Part shown: piece after piece, positions 58,801-64,000 of the stretch | Layout: every line of letters starts with the position of its first letter | Position numbering within the stretch: the stretch's first letter is position 1 | DNA from: an uncultured Clostridia bacterium | GTDB lineage: Bacteria > Bacillota > Clostridia > Christensenellales > UBA1242 | Assembly (NCBI GenBank): GCA_934754475.1 | Contig: CAKVHV010000003.1 | Location: forward strand, 124,001-188,000 | Reading direction: 5' to 3' | DNA length: 64,000 bases | Position numbers and translations under genes: made by a program | The notes under the pieces: generated by a model | What the model was told of the DNA's origin: nothing | Database searches by the model: none | Seen by the model: the letters and a program-made list of their open reading frames with translations, nothing else

Positions 58801-61800
58801 TTCACTCCATACAATAATGACTTAAATAAAGTTGTATGGAAGATTGCCGATGCAAATGGCAAAGAGAAAATCTTGGCTTTGGATAGTATATATTCTGTAC
58901 AAGATTCAAACGGAAGTTTGGTTATCACTCCAATTGCTTATACAGATATTAATCTTGAAATGGAAGGCTTCTATATAACCAATAGACCAGAGAAATCTGA
59001 CGAAATTGGAAGTATTAATACACATCCAACTAATACTAACAAAGTTAGTGGTGGATACAAATTCAAAGGATTTACAGCGACAAGTTTGTCTAGTGCCGAA
59101 CTAATTGTAATAGACTTGGACGGAAACGAAACTACAACTAAGATAGGTATTTCACCATCTCCAGAAGCCCAAGAAAACGAAAAATATCTACACAATATTC
59201 GCTTCCAATACAAAGAGAATGGCGAATGGAAAGACATAAATGAAAATACAATAGTTAATAGGTCATCATCAGATACTGATGCAAGCGGTGGCTATGTCAT
59301 GAATATCCGTCTTGTAGCCGATTGGATTAGCTCCAAAGTTAGTCTAACTAGACTAGCAGACAGAAGCGACGTCAAGACCAACAAGATTTGGGATTTGACC
59401 CAAGCTAGAGACTACAATGACTACTCATTCAAACCATCAGATTCAGATGGTATCGACAAATTAGACTTTGAATTATTCAAAGGTCAAACCTTAGAATTTA
59501 ATGCAGATTCAATGCAATTTGTCATCAAGGAAAATGGAGAAACAGTTAGAACTATTCAAATAATTAGCGGTAACGATGCTTACTTACAAGGTATATTTGA
59601 ACTAAATAGCAGTGCGTATATCGGCAATAAAGTAATTTCCAGTAAATCATTTACTGGCGGGGATAGCGATGTAAACTTGCTAGTTTGGATAGAAAATCAA
59701 GTTGAAGTATCCGTGAATGTTCAAGAAGCATCAGACAAAATGTCGGGTTATGGTATTGTTAGATATCAGACCCAAGATTTTGGCGAAGTCAAGTCGTCCG
59801 AAACAGCATTTGCTAGAGAAAACAAAGTTTATGGCACACTAATCGTGGGCATAAGCACCAAACTTTCTCTCAGCGCATCAGCCGATGCAAGTGCAAATCA
59901 CGAGTTCCAACACTTTGTATACTCCAAAAATACTTATGTAATTCTTCAAGATATAATTGTTAGCAAGTTTGGAGTCAGCAACAATAAGACCACTATAGGC
60001 GTTCTATTCGATGCCGAACCTACCAAGTCATATGTGTATATCGCAAGAAAGGAAGGCTCTCTTGGCAATCCAATTATGAGTATTCCAGTTTATGGTGGTT
60101 ATGTAATTAGTCGTAGCGGAATCTCTACAAACAATGTTTCTTATGAAATCTTAGATTATTGGGGAACCCAAGTTAGTGCGTTTACAATCCACAAAGTAGA
60201 CGATAGAGATACAAATGTAGACGATACAAAGAATGCAGTTACAACAGATATTTATCCAAGTATGAATTGCTATATCTCAGAAATCAATACATTCTCTGTC
60301 GAAGGGGAAGTAACTCTAAATAATGACGGCAAGATTACATCGCTAAAAGATGGCGAGACTATTACTGAGCAAACCTTGTACAATGGCAATAAATCTAGCA
60401 TTATAGATGTCTTAGTCGAAGGTGTAGACAAGTCAACTATAAACTTTGTCGTATATAGCAACGATATCAATAACACCAAGACCGAAACAATCGGTTTGTC
60501 CGAAGATACCGTGTATATCGACCAAGACGGCACACCTTTTGTTGAAAATTCCAAGACTCTCAAAGTTAGTCAATCAAATAACAATGCAACTCTTAAACAC
60601 TTGGTTAACAAAATCGAAATTTCACTTCCTGATGAGCCAGATAACTTCACTGGACTAATTAGATGTGGAAAAATCGGTTACGAACTCACAAGCGCTGTGG
60701 TTTACAAGACTAATGTATATAATAATAGCGACAACAAAGTTGCCGAATGTGTGGCTGGTCAAGATGACGAGTTTGACGTCCTTGAGACAGTGTATACTAT
60801 TGTTATTACAATTACTCAAAAAGATAGTTATAATATCTCGCTCAAACTAACCTTGCCAAATGGTAGCGACTTTAGAAATCTAAATGTTGTAGTTCCTGAA
60901 GATTTAAGAACACAAAAAGACGGACTATACAATGCTACCGGATTTAATGGCGGAATAAGTGTTTCAAATAACGATATAAGTTTCAAGGCAGTCGAAGGCG
61001 AAGAAAATGTAATTAGCTTTAGACTCGCTTATGGCACAAAAGTAAGAGCCGAAGTCAAAGGCTCAACTTATATAGTTATATTTACAAATAGTGCGGGAAC
61101 AGAAACTGCTAAGATTAGTTTCACACTCCCTAACATCTATACTTTGTATAACGATAGTTATGCTTGGTATATGGATTATAAGGATAATCACATGATATTT
61201 ACATCCGAACAAAAATCCATAGGTGGTTATTCTTATGACCTTTGGTCTTTTGACAAAACCAACCCAGTCACAACCGAAGCCCAAGAACTCAAAAACGACG
61301 GAACTTTGGTTTTGGCACTAGATAGAGCCGAAGTCAAAATCCACGTAAATAGCAGTTATTGGGAAGGTGCAAATAGTGGCGGAGATGTGTCATTTATCAA
61401 GACCCAAGAAGACGAAGAAAAATTCATTTATTCAGCACAACCTTACATGGCTGATGGCGGAGTGTTTAATAACTATACGACTTACAAATTCCCAGGCGGT
61501 CTAATTAAACTAGATTTGGAAGAAGTAAGTTATGGAACAGACATCAAGTATGCACTTACAAATGCTGGATTTAATGGAGTACTTAATCTCCAAGTTCCTA
61601 ATGTAATCAAAAATATTCGTATGAATTTGGTAGATAGAGAAGTATGGGCTTATGGACTAAGTATCAAAGTCAACGGAAAGACTTCCAAAACCATACTTTC
61701 AATACCTTACGATGATGTTGACTATGCTTGTGCAAGTGGTTTTGCAATTCTATCGTGTAACAAAAATACTAATAATCTCACATCTTTTGTGGATGTCGAA

Positions 61801-64000
61801 TTGACTAGAGATAACGATTGGGTAGTAATAGGTTTGCCATTCGGCGATACAGACAAAACAGTTGGTGTCGGAGAAACTGGTAGAGTAGATGGCTACGATA
61901 GAGCCAAATTCACCAAAGTTACTTTCTACGACAAACCTTATGGTACTTCGGGTACATCTTCAATTGGTACATTTAATACTTCAACCAAAATTACATTACT
62001 AACATCAGGTTCACCAATGTCTAGCAAAATCGAGACTATGTATATCGCCAAAGATAAAGCAACTAGACTCTATGGAGATATGCTAGCATCAAATACATCC
62101 GTACCTACTAAATATAGATATGCTACATTGCAATTTGATGCAGGCTCAACTTTCGATAACAAAACCGAAGCTCAAAGATGTATTTTGTCAGGATATTATA
62201 TAGTTATGGGTGCAACCACCAAAACAATTGAGAAATCTGAACTAGTAGATTTTGGAGATTACGACGAAGTAAGCATCTATCCAATCTTCAAAGCAGCCAC
62301 CGGCTACACCATAACTATTCGCTCAATAAATAATTTAACGAATAGTGAGTTCAATGGTTGGACTCCTGAACATTCCATCTTGGAAACTGGGGTTAATGAT
62401 GACTTAATGTCTCACGATGACGTAGTTCATTTTGTCGCTACTGGTCAAGAATTTAAATGGTCAACAGCATTATCTAAACAAATGTCACTAGATTTTGTTT
62501 ACAAATATTCATTACAAATTCCATGCAGAAGTCCAAATAGTTATGAAGAAAAGAATTTTGGATTTAATGGATTCAAAATTTATGACAAAAATATGACATT
62601 CCTTGGAAATGCACTTTATATAAATGATGATGAAAGCAACTATGAATATCAAACGTATAATTTTTCCACTGCCGCATGGATTAGGTATTCGGCTGGTGTA
62701 ACTGACTTAGGCACCTATGACTTAGTATTCACTCCATTTACGGATATGATATTAATACCACAGCACTTTGAAGTGTATACAGTTGAAGTAAGATATATTT
62801 GTGACGGACTAACCAATGAATTCTCTTCGTCATTAAAGGTTAGTTCAATTCAAGGCTGGTCAGCTGGCAAATCTGAGACTAAAACAGTTAAATATTACGA
62901 AAAAGATTCTGCTGGTCCAAGTTTAAGTACTCCAGAATCATGGTATTTCTCATATTCTCAAGTAAGTTCTGACAAGGATGACATCTCAGGAACTACCTAT
63001 ACAACTCATTTTGTATGGCAACATACTAACCATAAATTAGGTACAGCATCACAAGGATGTGAGTATTGTACATACAAAGTTAATACTTCGGATGATTCCG
63101 GTGGTTCTGGCGGTGGCTCAACACATACTTGTACAGAAAGTGGTTGGGAATATGATGAAAGCGAACATTTTAAGAGAAAATGTGTGAATGTAGATTGTAG
63201 CAATTACAAGATTAAAATTGAAAAAGGTTCACATTCCATGAAATGTTCTCCATTCAAATCCCCAACTACAGATTTGTGTTGTGAAGAACATTGTGAAGTG
63301 TGTGGTTATACTCGAGATTGTACATGTAAAAAACCTTGTACTTGTGGAACTCATAAGCATATTATGTCTGATTGGGTTGGAGATCCCCAAGATTACAGAA
63401 GTCACTATAGAGAATGTACCGTAAAAGATTGTAGTTACTATGAACGTGAAGAACATACGGCTCGTGGATGTAAAAAATGGTATGAAAATGCATTTGGGCA
63501 ATGTGAATTTAAATGTGCAATATGCAAACAATTATTCGCACAAAACCATGTCATAGACTCTTTGGGATATGATAAAGAATACAGCAAGGCTTGTACGGAA
63601 AGTGTGGTTTTGAGAACGGGATGTCTAAATTGTGGTAAGATTACAGGTTCCGAAACTATAGGTCCGTTAGATCATAAATGGGCAAATTATCATATTTCGC
63701 AAAGCGAATGTACTAGAACTTGTTCAAGATGTAATATCATAGAAAAACATAAACCAGGCACTAACGATTGCACTATGGAAATATTATATGAATTTCCAGA
63801 TACATACGACGGTTGGTACTTAGATGGCAATAAATGTCACGGACACAGAGAATATGTTTGCACGTGGGGATTAGACGACCCTAATGGTGGATGTCTCTAT
63901 AGATATAAAGAAACGGTTGAATATCATAGATATGATGCCTTAAAAGTAAAAACAATATTTAGTAACAATAAGTATATAGACATTGGAGTAATATGCGGGG
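40804..64000 (+). CDS. Giant InlB-B/Flg_new-repeat surface protein (3' end outside window)
   Basis: One frame runs without a stop from ATG 40804 to the window end: at least 7,732 residues, by estimate over 850 kDa. TGA and TAG codons stand just before the ATG, so this is the true 5' end; AGGG lies four bases upstream. Residues 1-13 are charged, 14-37 form a signal-anchor helix (LLIKTILIIILLLLSFLATI) with no clear cleavage site, and the rest lies outside. From about residue 60 to 7160 it is an array of diverged Listeria-Bacteroides (Flg_new, InlB B-type) repeats of the form GYxFxGWxx...LYAxW, with the GW-type Trp at residues 80, 170, 293, 459, 578, 663 and 772, roughly every 80-120 residues. 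The part after 7400 is Cys/His-rich. Probably an adhesin or a cell-spanning stalk; function inferred. Confidence 0.93.
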   Translation, partial: MEERESSERKSLLIKTILIIILLLLSFLATILYVYLYPKTTVNLYKDDPSHPYSSFTIKRYSTLSSLPGIEKTGYTFLYWTYDDWNGERFDLNKELDSEVVNLYANYTANQCVINYYVQMYSEVDGYYDTIIKTEPILYGDSYTVWNPVDRSGNLLPDFPVMNGFHFAGWTLEKMVDENDTELEGKLYVPNTERFYTQPSETMNLHAFYMKNRYSINLHTGIKYEMNGGVPARDENNEYIIKNSDNDGTANTVLSDEVIFQQSLGDIAEKYKNINLSVDVYGDEAGEYEFLGWYLDSDYKVSIDSHELILQVERTTGIPYYEYELNGEKIKVYAKVVGTKEDGSDDYGFDIYSKWQRKSYKITLNKNSNRSTGKLEPIYLYRVNFDENGNALGFGTYYNDGDVATNTYFTYEGYANGGHYSKVNLEYRETMGSKNVVDNNFVTSVKDSSGRQTYRLIGWTDSVNTKNENTKWYSRWQQIAWSKEYVESGTDQKLRTGAISYGNSVYSQNLSEDVTLYAQWSQLFDIKFAYASGSNQDNFVWSGIEGEWFVLPNMTDIINRPNGNGQPWTKQYNDFAGWTTGTSSLATKYYERINGELNPEYIYTIGRTSATLIVLWQKTPYKVSFYTNDGTSDIYTTYDPVYGGTFRYYPGAPTRAGYLFTGWSQTKFTDGQYARLRRESKDNGTTITSDKMAYTSSSNFHITGNMSFYASWTPDYMIEYNANGGTFSSSSKTLYRYSEIVSSSKSQLDLKANIYVGNRITLTREGYDFKGWQIKCADGTYATIKSSSTTRTTFDFYDNKFYSYRAEGVKVDENNKTQFVMDNNTVVLQALWEAKKFKITIIDTRANGTNSNTRVDEVRYDDLYTFPIEDSLGVNYNTKIGYKLVGFSTTRDGTGTRYDVTYVDGSPVMPTIGGEESKIKSNLTFYTIYEQKDITLEYYLKSDDGAEIGFRPSDTNVTAPGKISYGQTLVLPTVTSADITSAGINTKYKFKYWYYLENGVEKVVKSGDSALFHDENDKLKLYAKLEVESYYVSLSITNPFKDSNYIVETIDVGSFEKNVKVGEEKYNQVMYKLYDRLSKILSDYVLRYETSKLTDADGNEYEVISKLILKGYYLDGLFTRTATPIEFNKDTTLTGTSNNIVIVTKWGASTINLVYKSDEEGKETKNYSTTYSSAIQFQPNTLFTYSNGLEIKSWYIKSTNESLSPLYFETQSYLTGQNGKYANLDTLSANGYITWSDSGVGTITIYANTQQICEVSYYIYDGSSTPSEALSLKQTFPLGELPSLCSGVNYGDMVFEGWYYKGKKVTSIPVSNSNPNVSLYANYTYKYIVKNVTIIDNIISFSELTNYSKTLDLLGVQKDEESGLYICKNYDSATDKYTYGNKLTLTAPKSDDITIPTGYNYYGIKFMNENKVYSLAEVNAEITKAVDGTNFEIQTYYTKEYTLKYRLSENDNQTFEDDTTDEKTETYQVGYDNVAISEITIKYRAQKPAYTFIGWKILLTGGTLSEKTYVFGESITLSTTETVLQPVFGAPEVGTIEVIIQLIKSSTESSVYKSITIHNGETYTFKGSKDDKGNSISDEWTSGTHDLYRWKANSTAKSYLNKEYFEIGDSFTVPQAISENLIFSFTGEWVKKYIIEFTQDAEHVLADYTTKSVTLQEGVAFTLSETPTISTPGVTFQYWLVTIGGKEIEISVGETIVVTTNSDYRFDGDLINGTHYLPMLKDLENTYILVGSWTSVKYDVTLNIVDPQNSSTTYTLKLVDVPYGTTIGNREMLDASFKYLDESSKGLISTVLGLESDAQGIRCWQDKDGNIVELKNISDNLELYAVWENKLTVEYAGESTEFGYSQAIPTTYHLPGDKITFNNVLSSIYRKGYMTVYFADGKYNVIPGTGKDYYQLTKFGITNKDTGNLLATLEIGEDNSFSSFEINANITITPIFESISKVTFKDNTTDGGGQIIFEDSQEKYLVFVRTGMTLELEDFSASRTGFAFVGWNEDKTSETAQDSVAGNGQEITVYAVWASTRKAKFVLQIQNVGGVDSVTLFELSLTKLNKINMSTLQSYLDDSSKNGNFLKISNLQDLGHPAYIYNAKRFYLDGFNVTDNSNTKTLYSLNDLCSVDFGSSNFNVSEDVTVILNTYDIFSITYINSFDATSGINEIDYFVSNEKISGKLVSDGKFETLILPNQLTNPSVTRPNYSPAYWSSSPNEYNQDSATKYYFSNSGSLTLESTQLKTISRSLREKNSQNYNLYLMWEYKNINVNINLIATLKETDADDQEETVLTDPYVEYSKSTNGSDIKFVNVPNFIYVSDGYSGRTRMFNQNNYLFNKADSPIIAQVKYNSTIYLSAQYNNNFVRNTSVGGYKLVGFTKNLYKLGETCDSSNIYRLERSITVNDDILTNGELILYPYYELQSSQTIYVYAINGTAQVKVTTSAVSGYVQTPSNSDTDEQIAFNSYTVNRFTQIVITANKSDSGYVFKEFHKDDTLIATILDNELSLDCSQFFDGTQEYNVNDIQIHYEPIEVKVTMNLDYKYNLKSGNDDGSINFSGTDKNGTGFTGTVNTDNLNYTIRIASNSGFVYTISASTYYNYQFYLDSGYTRPLESVDGKTILVSDLDITYGAENTATLYILATPKTYQVSFNINKGTLTQSSKLRATTNTLFADCDNVLFDVAGGTAYVYVGSYLDLPTKNTISTNPMNLSYPNVIFLGFYVQGDQSRTIQSNYTVTSNTIFNELYSDSVVIMQYNYLGRTTMVSYQAGSEVIIGDGVDQSAFDIAYEFIHWKHGSNTYNFGDKITIQNSMILEGVFQGKDITFEYIYNTGSDQTTYEDTSKYGQDYVLISEEDNKLTNLQTYLTKYIYGWKYTYSVGEETRDITFKAGTTIPFTSWLGFEYSETNKTITLNAVYFNKYQYQIEYDTTNVSNAGEFSPQNYVVKSNSEQDLSFADELLFRINSVQPQNSNANLIFTQYSVKVSTDGGTTFDDDTTNLNLVAGGKLKLVSPTQSNLGTTIVYRLTPNFESNVGSLSVTFDITNPVDNSSLSNNTLVGDTKTLSQINTFTFYTNTLFTDDYLPKITTSAGNNIANFEIQKQNLTFGLQLDIDWHAYGLVGYMASVYSDDTNFTLKEFRFGVEGDERNLKGVYKLQLSPIWEKKYVINYFDDLNREVTELRQYIDYSSDLTKLSTHGNISPSDLSGSHQVSDFLKENHEWIGYTNIANDHVITSLKSDADRAVVLFENNEISCVYAIDRVINLYPAQALKYKVKFATYLLGETTQDLSEFTMADKYESGEALSIYLGSKITLPDLDTLYTSRNSEKYEFVGFADKQNSDTYIETEYEFNINNANNDGTITLFANFQRKTITVTFSFSDLNARDIEKLGNYTFQLQKQYGDQIDLSYSYNEDGTYTFVNNNSLSSSDDSLQNVVNQIVKDFDYFKLSKILVGGSQIDLKENLILTENLNISLEFEPIYRLQYYMYFNKDEFYYDDPSEGKIYPNEKGLLGEQIIEKGITYSAKYNIDKIVMPGVVLSCWSYDGKTDFFDENGYTTINAFTESNMTEDYRIKLWIKYETNYTVNIHYFNSFEDMIAGKYADNYDGCEKSVISVDTTYDEHVTIGVSFDDVLSSVFNRKIEEMNLEINGKTIKNLTELFSVFEDQKYTNYGLAKVEGKLYSLSQYVKNDTGVDDVYYVKTYSNVTPLVNDLYLVYSPMKFTITLNTMVGDLVNDDFVYSESFKNQNIEAEYALEKENNGTIAEDKRVVVDKNIWSTSTLSLDMTNAIYLINSNYFKADTNKYSSKYYDFVGWKIRIATTDETTNVTTYSFQELAGSGLSVTTDGQDRYLGVTGFGSNMNIVACFVPKKITAEVTVKSVDNLGDELKLKFTDKSSNAEISTQESVDSVNHATKYTMQVVQNSWIIIESLNDTYGISLVSYSGYNFGYSNPVQTEINIPTSYADDDGVFRMTITLDYHDTKAVYFNVTNDDNKKYVGNLSEVKYSLNGHELSTKNIIPTNYSIVSDHGNVYFTKKVMLPKNAVLATDFAKLTLNNYTLKSWDMYDEASNISAFSGITLTSDIYLKANYEAREITIEYVIDNNGSKTTLLGMDKAYTKALYGSKITLPYIIVEMGSRVTTGFARNGASFKFGGEFTISSQNNAELNGVLTLEVTTIEFYYIRFTTDGTTFELPTRYYPQDNSVKIAEQMIKIDADAGISYYYKSLDSVQNTITDMKILTDGYLMPNEYTIPIPTHEISSSDNVTFIGWKTKSNKVCENGDTYECNSNDAENGIITFSAINSNVIKVVFYITNPVDKTELKLTTNTNKEPSLTEINILVDKEENSVLIDYIAANENHAQFNVKYVSGNNNTTRYFVKSQILEKYLGKNYKFYGWSTEAKTAYSDISQFISDSSAVSYYDNNFAKLSDKDIAQKLQEAIKTSKTFYAVWENKFSVEFVDNRGDENSTGTVVSKEFYGKGEQIQFPEQKSIANTEDNRKITGWKSESYEINYPNPSLSVVNGSNENLRFVPIWSQGYKLTFNMGFDDKKTLIQEIFKSYASNADADNIDAGLGYPYFEDVSQVTGAGSSVTINGKTYYSSYTLSDFLTENQIINLSAFKPIDTGIYPSNIILNNATWLNSYYKFVGWKLGEKTLSKDEIANFQISVLTENSTDIELVAVWEAVEFSVDFYANEAHAQSGQKDLIKYTLSYSFENLITVPSETFGTEIKKNNEVIFGGDAQELKKLFPNSGFRQNGWKIVDGVTMDRSVYIINNLRIIPTYETEYIIIFKNVRGSELTSIPRQYVINGENIEFDKTQLTQMKVSKMYYYQGSSDDTKVDLFTRPENTENYSALPTELLFDVDNFYTEKIGEYYYGYIYLDISLSLTINVPNVNFGKANENEWTSSTLSIMPESTYEFDGNKITLGGSEVFSFDLSGYTNNPELLGWFYYESNQSANGWYNYSSNPRIPNAYLLDDLDYAIKSFSIKIDGGKVNITIVTKNNTYNLTNVDSSINVFAKLVTKNTIKLENADACDFAVLEYTNSSYSQVNPLDGNSSSDILGYEFKTVYNSCNYTKFRLTTVGYQLEEIGNISGFVSTNKTTQKVTLNNNDGERITLKAEINKSTSTSIEDLQLTYDISLGYCIENNKTYVLKINPVTYNVTYVTDSDSGTIKKLTYPYDFDETKNSAENTDSVLMQTTDYIYVGGQKTNLVILHYYVENFDGKTKVVFIDVPYGTNINISVEPNNDMLMHFAGYNKSTNKGITENGAVLTFRPYEIDEYNNIVTNIVVDVLFETNKIDSIELVLDFDTKLIGNSGAWFNAISNYNKKTSKTYVENGNTYTNYQVVWEDVSSLLSGLDIAWNKLAGEDVTDLLGALKVAYHEKFDKILPVSQTIEGSIQDLDKLLQYFWMSDSDNWFTVTKTFDNYNSSSEGVLIQNDSNFYLYGTDNQTVRLHYNMTKAILVNFDTSTIDYVDESTQYNVSRAKVSLEDNSPSTLDQVNKYVFAYKDPGYEYISDYVNGTEYKQLSVKFQLGSNIKFIVNPDDATSEHVAYTISENDWNVLNRAEFPADFDRADNYVSIDSTKSNVDDMFATNSQNYNLPLINLQASVRPQTYNIFFYNDNDSVIGSIRIAYDEGIDEVHYMYNLQSLYDSDVHSMYKFLKDGDQERNFRSSYDTGEYYGELTKIFKFWSTSKNGANQNPKDISLHNSDFSDINLYANYVDATPIRFVKFDEEGKEETYTLYLAPIDFENSKTLPDQFGRVYGFTLVIDELESQSKFLGNADEVYLKGKDNKSNYDNEVSFIWHLSNADKSDSEQYEESTGTYIVYPKYIKTLNIGAHYTDKSKNVGEYSLTLSTLGGKYEVSMSDSGNLVITNILESGLYKANETNNLSKSDDSANLEIQAYTYLDYRFAMWMIDGNNVNAENHSEGYKVSTSIKFLRYKDTTAYPHYNAMFSVAQSDQGKRIVIDSNNNSSETSAYFPFINETLSQKYIQESDGYKIKYTSLETSDGKVTSTLVVYQNDVNNKIYTITFTPYNNDLNKVVWKIADANGKEKILALDSIYSVQDSNGSLVITPIAYTDINLEMEGFYITNRPEKSDEIGSINTHPTNTNKVSGGYKFKGFTATSLSSAELIVIDLDGNETTTKIGISPSPEAQENEKYLHNIRFQYKENGEWKDINENTIVNRSSSDTDASGGYVMNIRLVADWISSKVSLTRLADRSDVKTNKIWDLTQARDYNDYSFKPSDSDGIDKLDFELFKGQTLEFNADSMQFVIKENGETVRTIQIISGNDAYLQGIFELNSSAYIGNKVISSKSFTGGDSDVNLLVWIENQVEVSVNVQEASDKMSGYGIVRYQTQDFGEVKSSETAFARENKVYGTLIVGISTKLSLSASADASANHEFQHFVYSKNTYVILQDIIVSKFGVSNNKTTIGVLFDAEPTKSYVYIARKEGSLGNPIMSIPVYGGYVISRSGISTNNVSYEILDYWGTQVSAFTIHKVDDRDTNVDDTKNAVTTDIYPSMNCYISEINTFSVEGEVTLNNDGKITSLKDGETITEQTLYNGNKSSIIDVLVEGVDKSTINFVVYSNDINNTKTETIGLSEDTVYIDQDGTPFVENSKTLKVSQSNNNATLKHLVNKIEISLPDEPDNFTGLIRCGKIGYELTSAVVYKTNVYNNSDNKVAECVAGQDDEFDVLETVYTIVITITQKDSYNISLKLTLPNGSDFRNLNVVVPEDLRTQKDGLYNATGFNGGISVSNNDISFKAVEGEENVISFRLAYGTKVRAEVKGSTYIVIFTNSAGTETAKISFTLPNIYTLYNDSYAWYMDYKDNHMIFTSEQKSIGGYSYDLWSFDKTNPVTTEAQELKNDGTLVLALDRAEVKIHVNSSYWEGANSGGDVSFIKTQEDEEKFIYSAQPYMADGGVFNNYTTYKFPGGLIKLDLEEVSYGTDIKYALTNAGFNGVLNLQVPNVIKNIRMNLVDREVWAYGLSIKVNGKTSKTILSIPYDDVDYACASGFAILSCNKNTNNLTSFVDVELTRDNDWVVIGLPFGDTDKTVGVGETGRVDGYDRAKFTKVTFYDKPYGTSGTSSIGTFNTSTKITLLTSGSPMSSKIETMYIAKDKATRLYGDMLASNTSVPTKYRYATLQFDAGSTFDNKTEAQRCILSGYYIVMGATTKTIEKSELVDFGDYDEVSIYPIFKAATGYTITIRSINNLTNSEFNGWTPEHSILETGVNDDLMSHDDVVHFVATGQEFKWSTALSKQMSLDFVYKYSLQIPCRSPNSYEEKNFGFNGFKIYDKNMTFLGNALYINDDESNYEYQTYNFSTAAWIRYSAGVTDLGTYDLVFTPFTDMILIPQHFEVYTVEVRYICDGLTNEFSSSLKVSSIQGWSAGKSETKTVKYYEKDSAGPSLSTPESWYFSYSQVSSDKDDISGTTYTTHFVWQHTNHKLGTASQGCEYCTYKVNTSDDSGGSGGGSTHTCTESGWEYDESEHFKRKCVNVDCSNYKIKIEKGSHSMKCSPFKSPTTDLCCEEHCEVCGYTRDCTCKKPCTCGTHKHIMSDWVGDPQDYRSHYRECTVKDCSYYEREEHTARGCKKWYENAFGQCEFKCAICKQLFAQNHVIDSLGYDKEYSKACTESVVLRTGCLNCGKITGSETIGPLDHKWANYHISQSECTRTCSRCNIIEKHKPGTNDCTMEILYEFPDTYDGWYLDGNKCHGHREYVCTWGLDDPNGGCLYRYKETVEYHRYDALKVKTIFSNNKYIDIGVICG
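63001..63960 (+). other. Cys/His-rich module array in the giant protein
   Basis: Codons about 7400-7719 of the giant ORF leave the Flg_new pattern after a SGGSGGGS linker (about residues 7432-7439). About four modules follow with the spacing H-x(2-3)-W...C...C-x-x-C...H, for example HTCTESGWEYDES, CSYYEREEH, CLNCGKITG, LDHKW and CSRCNIIEKH. Paired CxxC and His residues suggest zinc binding or disulfide-stabilised knobs. The array continues to the window edge. Confidence 0.75.

Noticed and set aside
40804..64000. Alternative genetic code or many fused genes as an explanation for the giant frame
   Set aside because: TGA acts as a stop at 22042-22044 and elsewhere, and the repeat pattern runs continuously with no internal ribosome-binding site and start pattern.

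Overview
The window is AT-rich DNA with short intergenic gaps, Shine-Dalgarno starts and TTGACA/TATAAT-type promoters. TGA is used as a stop. It carries an S-box (SAM-I type) riboswitch ahead of metK and spore-type proteins: a LysM-LysM-GH18 SleL/YaaH-like hydrolase, a BclA-like collagen protein and a YetF/DUF421 membrane protein. I infer an uncultured, probably gut-associated, spore-forming Bacillota of class Clostridia. No rRNA or other marker allows a finer placement.

Layout. (1) 1-633 is the C-terminal end of a surface protein whose start lies outside the window. (2) 767-14415 mixes housekeeping and accessory genes: DegV, RadC-like, RNHCP zinc protein, a diadenylate-cyclase-like protein with a structured leader, a heterodimeric ABC exporter, two tandem NUDIX hydrolases, and a third ABC exporter preceded by a textbook attenuator (strong promoter, 16-codon leader peptide, terminator). 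(3) 14487-17360 looks like a spore or cell-surface locus: small Cys protein, DUF11 protein, divergent collagen-like protein, YetF. (4) 17423-18737 is the SAM riboswitch and metK, followed by an orphan HExxH protein. (5) 19943-20891 has no convincing protein gene. It holds a strong promoter, a highly structured RNA, a 5'-half tRNA-Thr relic, an intact tRNA-Thr(GGT), terminators and four copies of TTGCTGTCAA, which together suggest an old integration site. (6) 20892-26649 is accessory: NUDIX, TfoX-N protein coupled to a membrane-flavodoxin fusion, a sugar isomerase behind a riboswitch-like leader, an M20 peptidase and a serpin-like protein. (7) 26736-36270 is a set of minus-strand operons: pyrG with a lipoprotein and a small membrane protein, the sleL-like gene, and an exported protein followed by fhs, a thioredoxin-reductase-like gene without CxxC, galE and rdgB. 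(8) 36469-40046 holds a CNNM/CBS/CorC transporter-like gene and typA.

(9) From 40804 to the last base there is one uninterrupted reading frame of at least 7,732 codons. It encodes a membrane-anchored giant surface protein built from InlB-B/Flg_new repeats and turns Cys/His-rich in its last 330 visible residues. Its end lies beyond the window.

The points most worth a second look are the giant ORF and its poly-T promoter spacer, the ABC-exporter attenuator, two riboswitch-like leaders (23838-23926 and 4318-4421), and the structured RNA plus broken tRNA at 19952-20325. All family names rest on reading motifs by eye. No database search was made.
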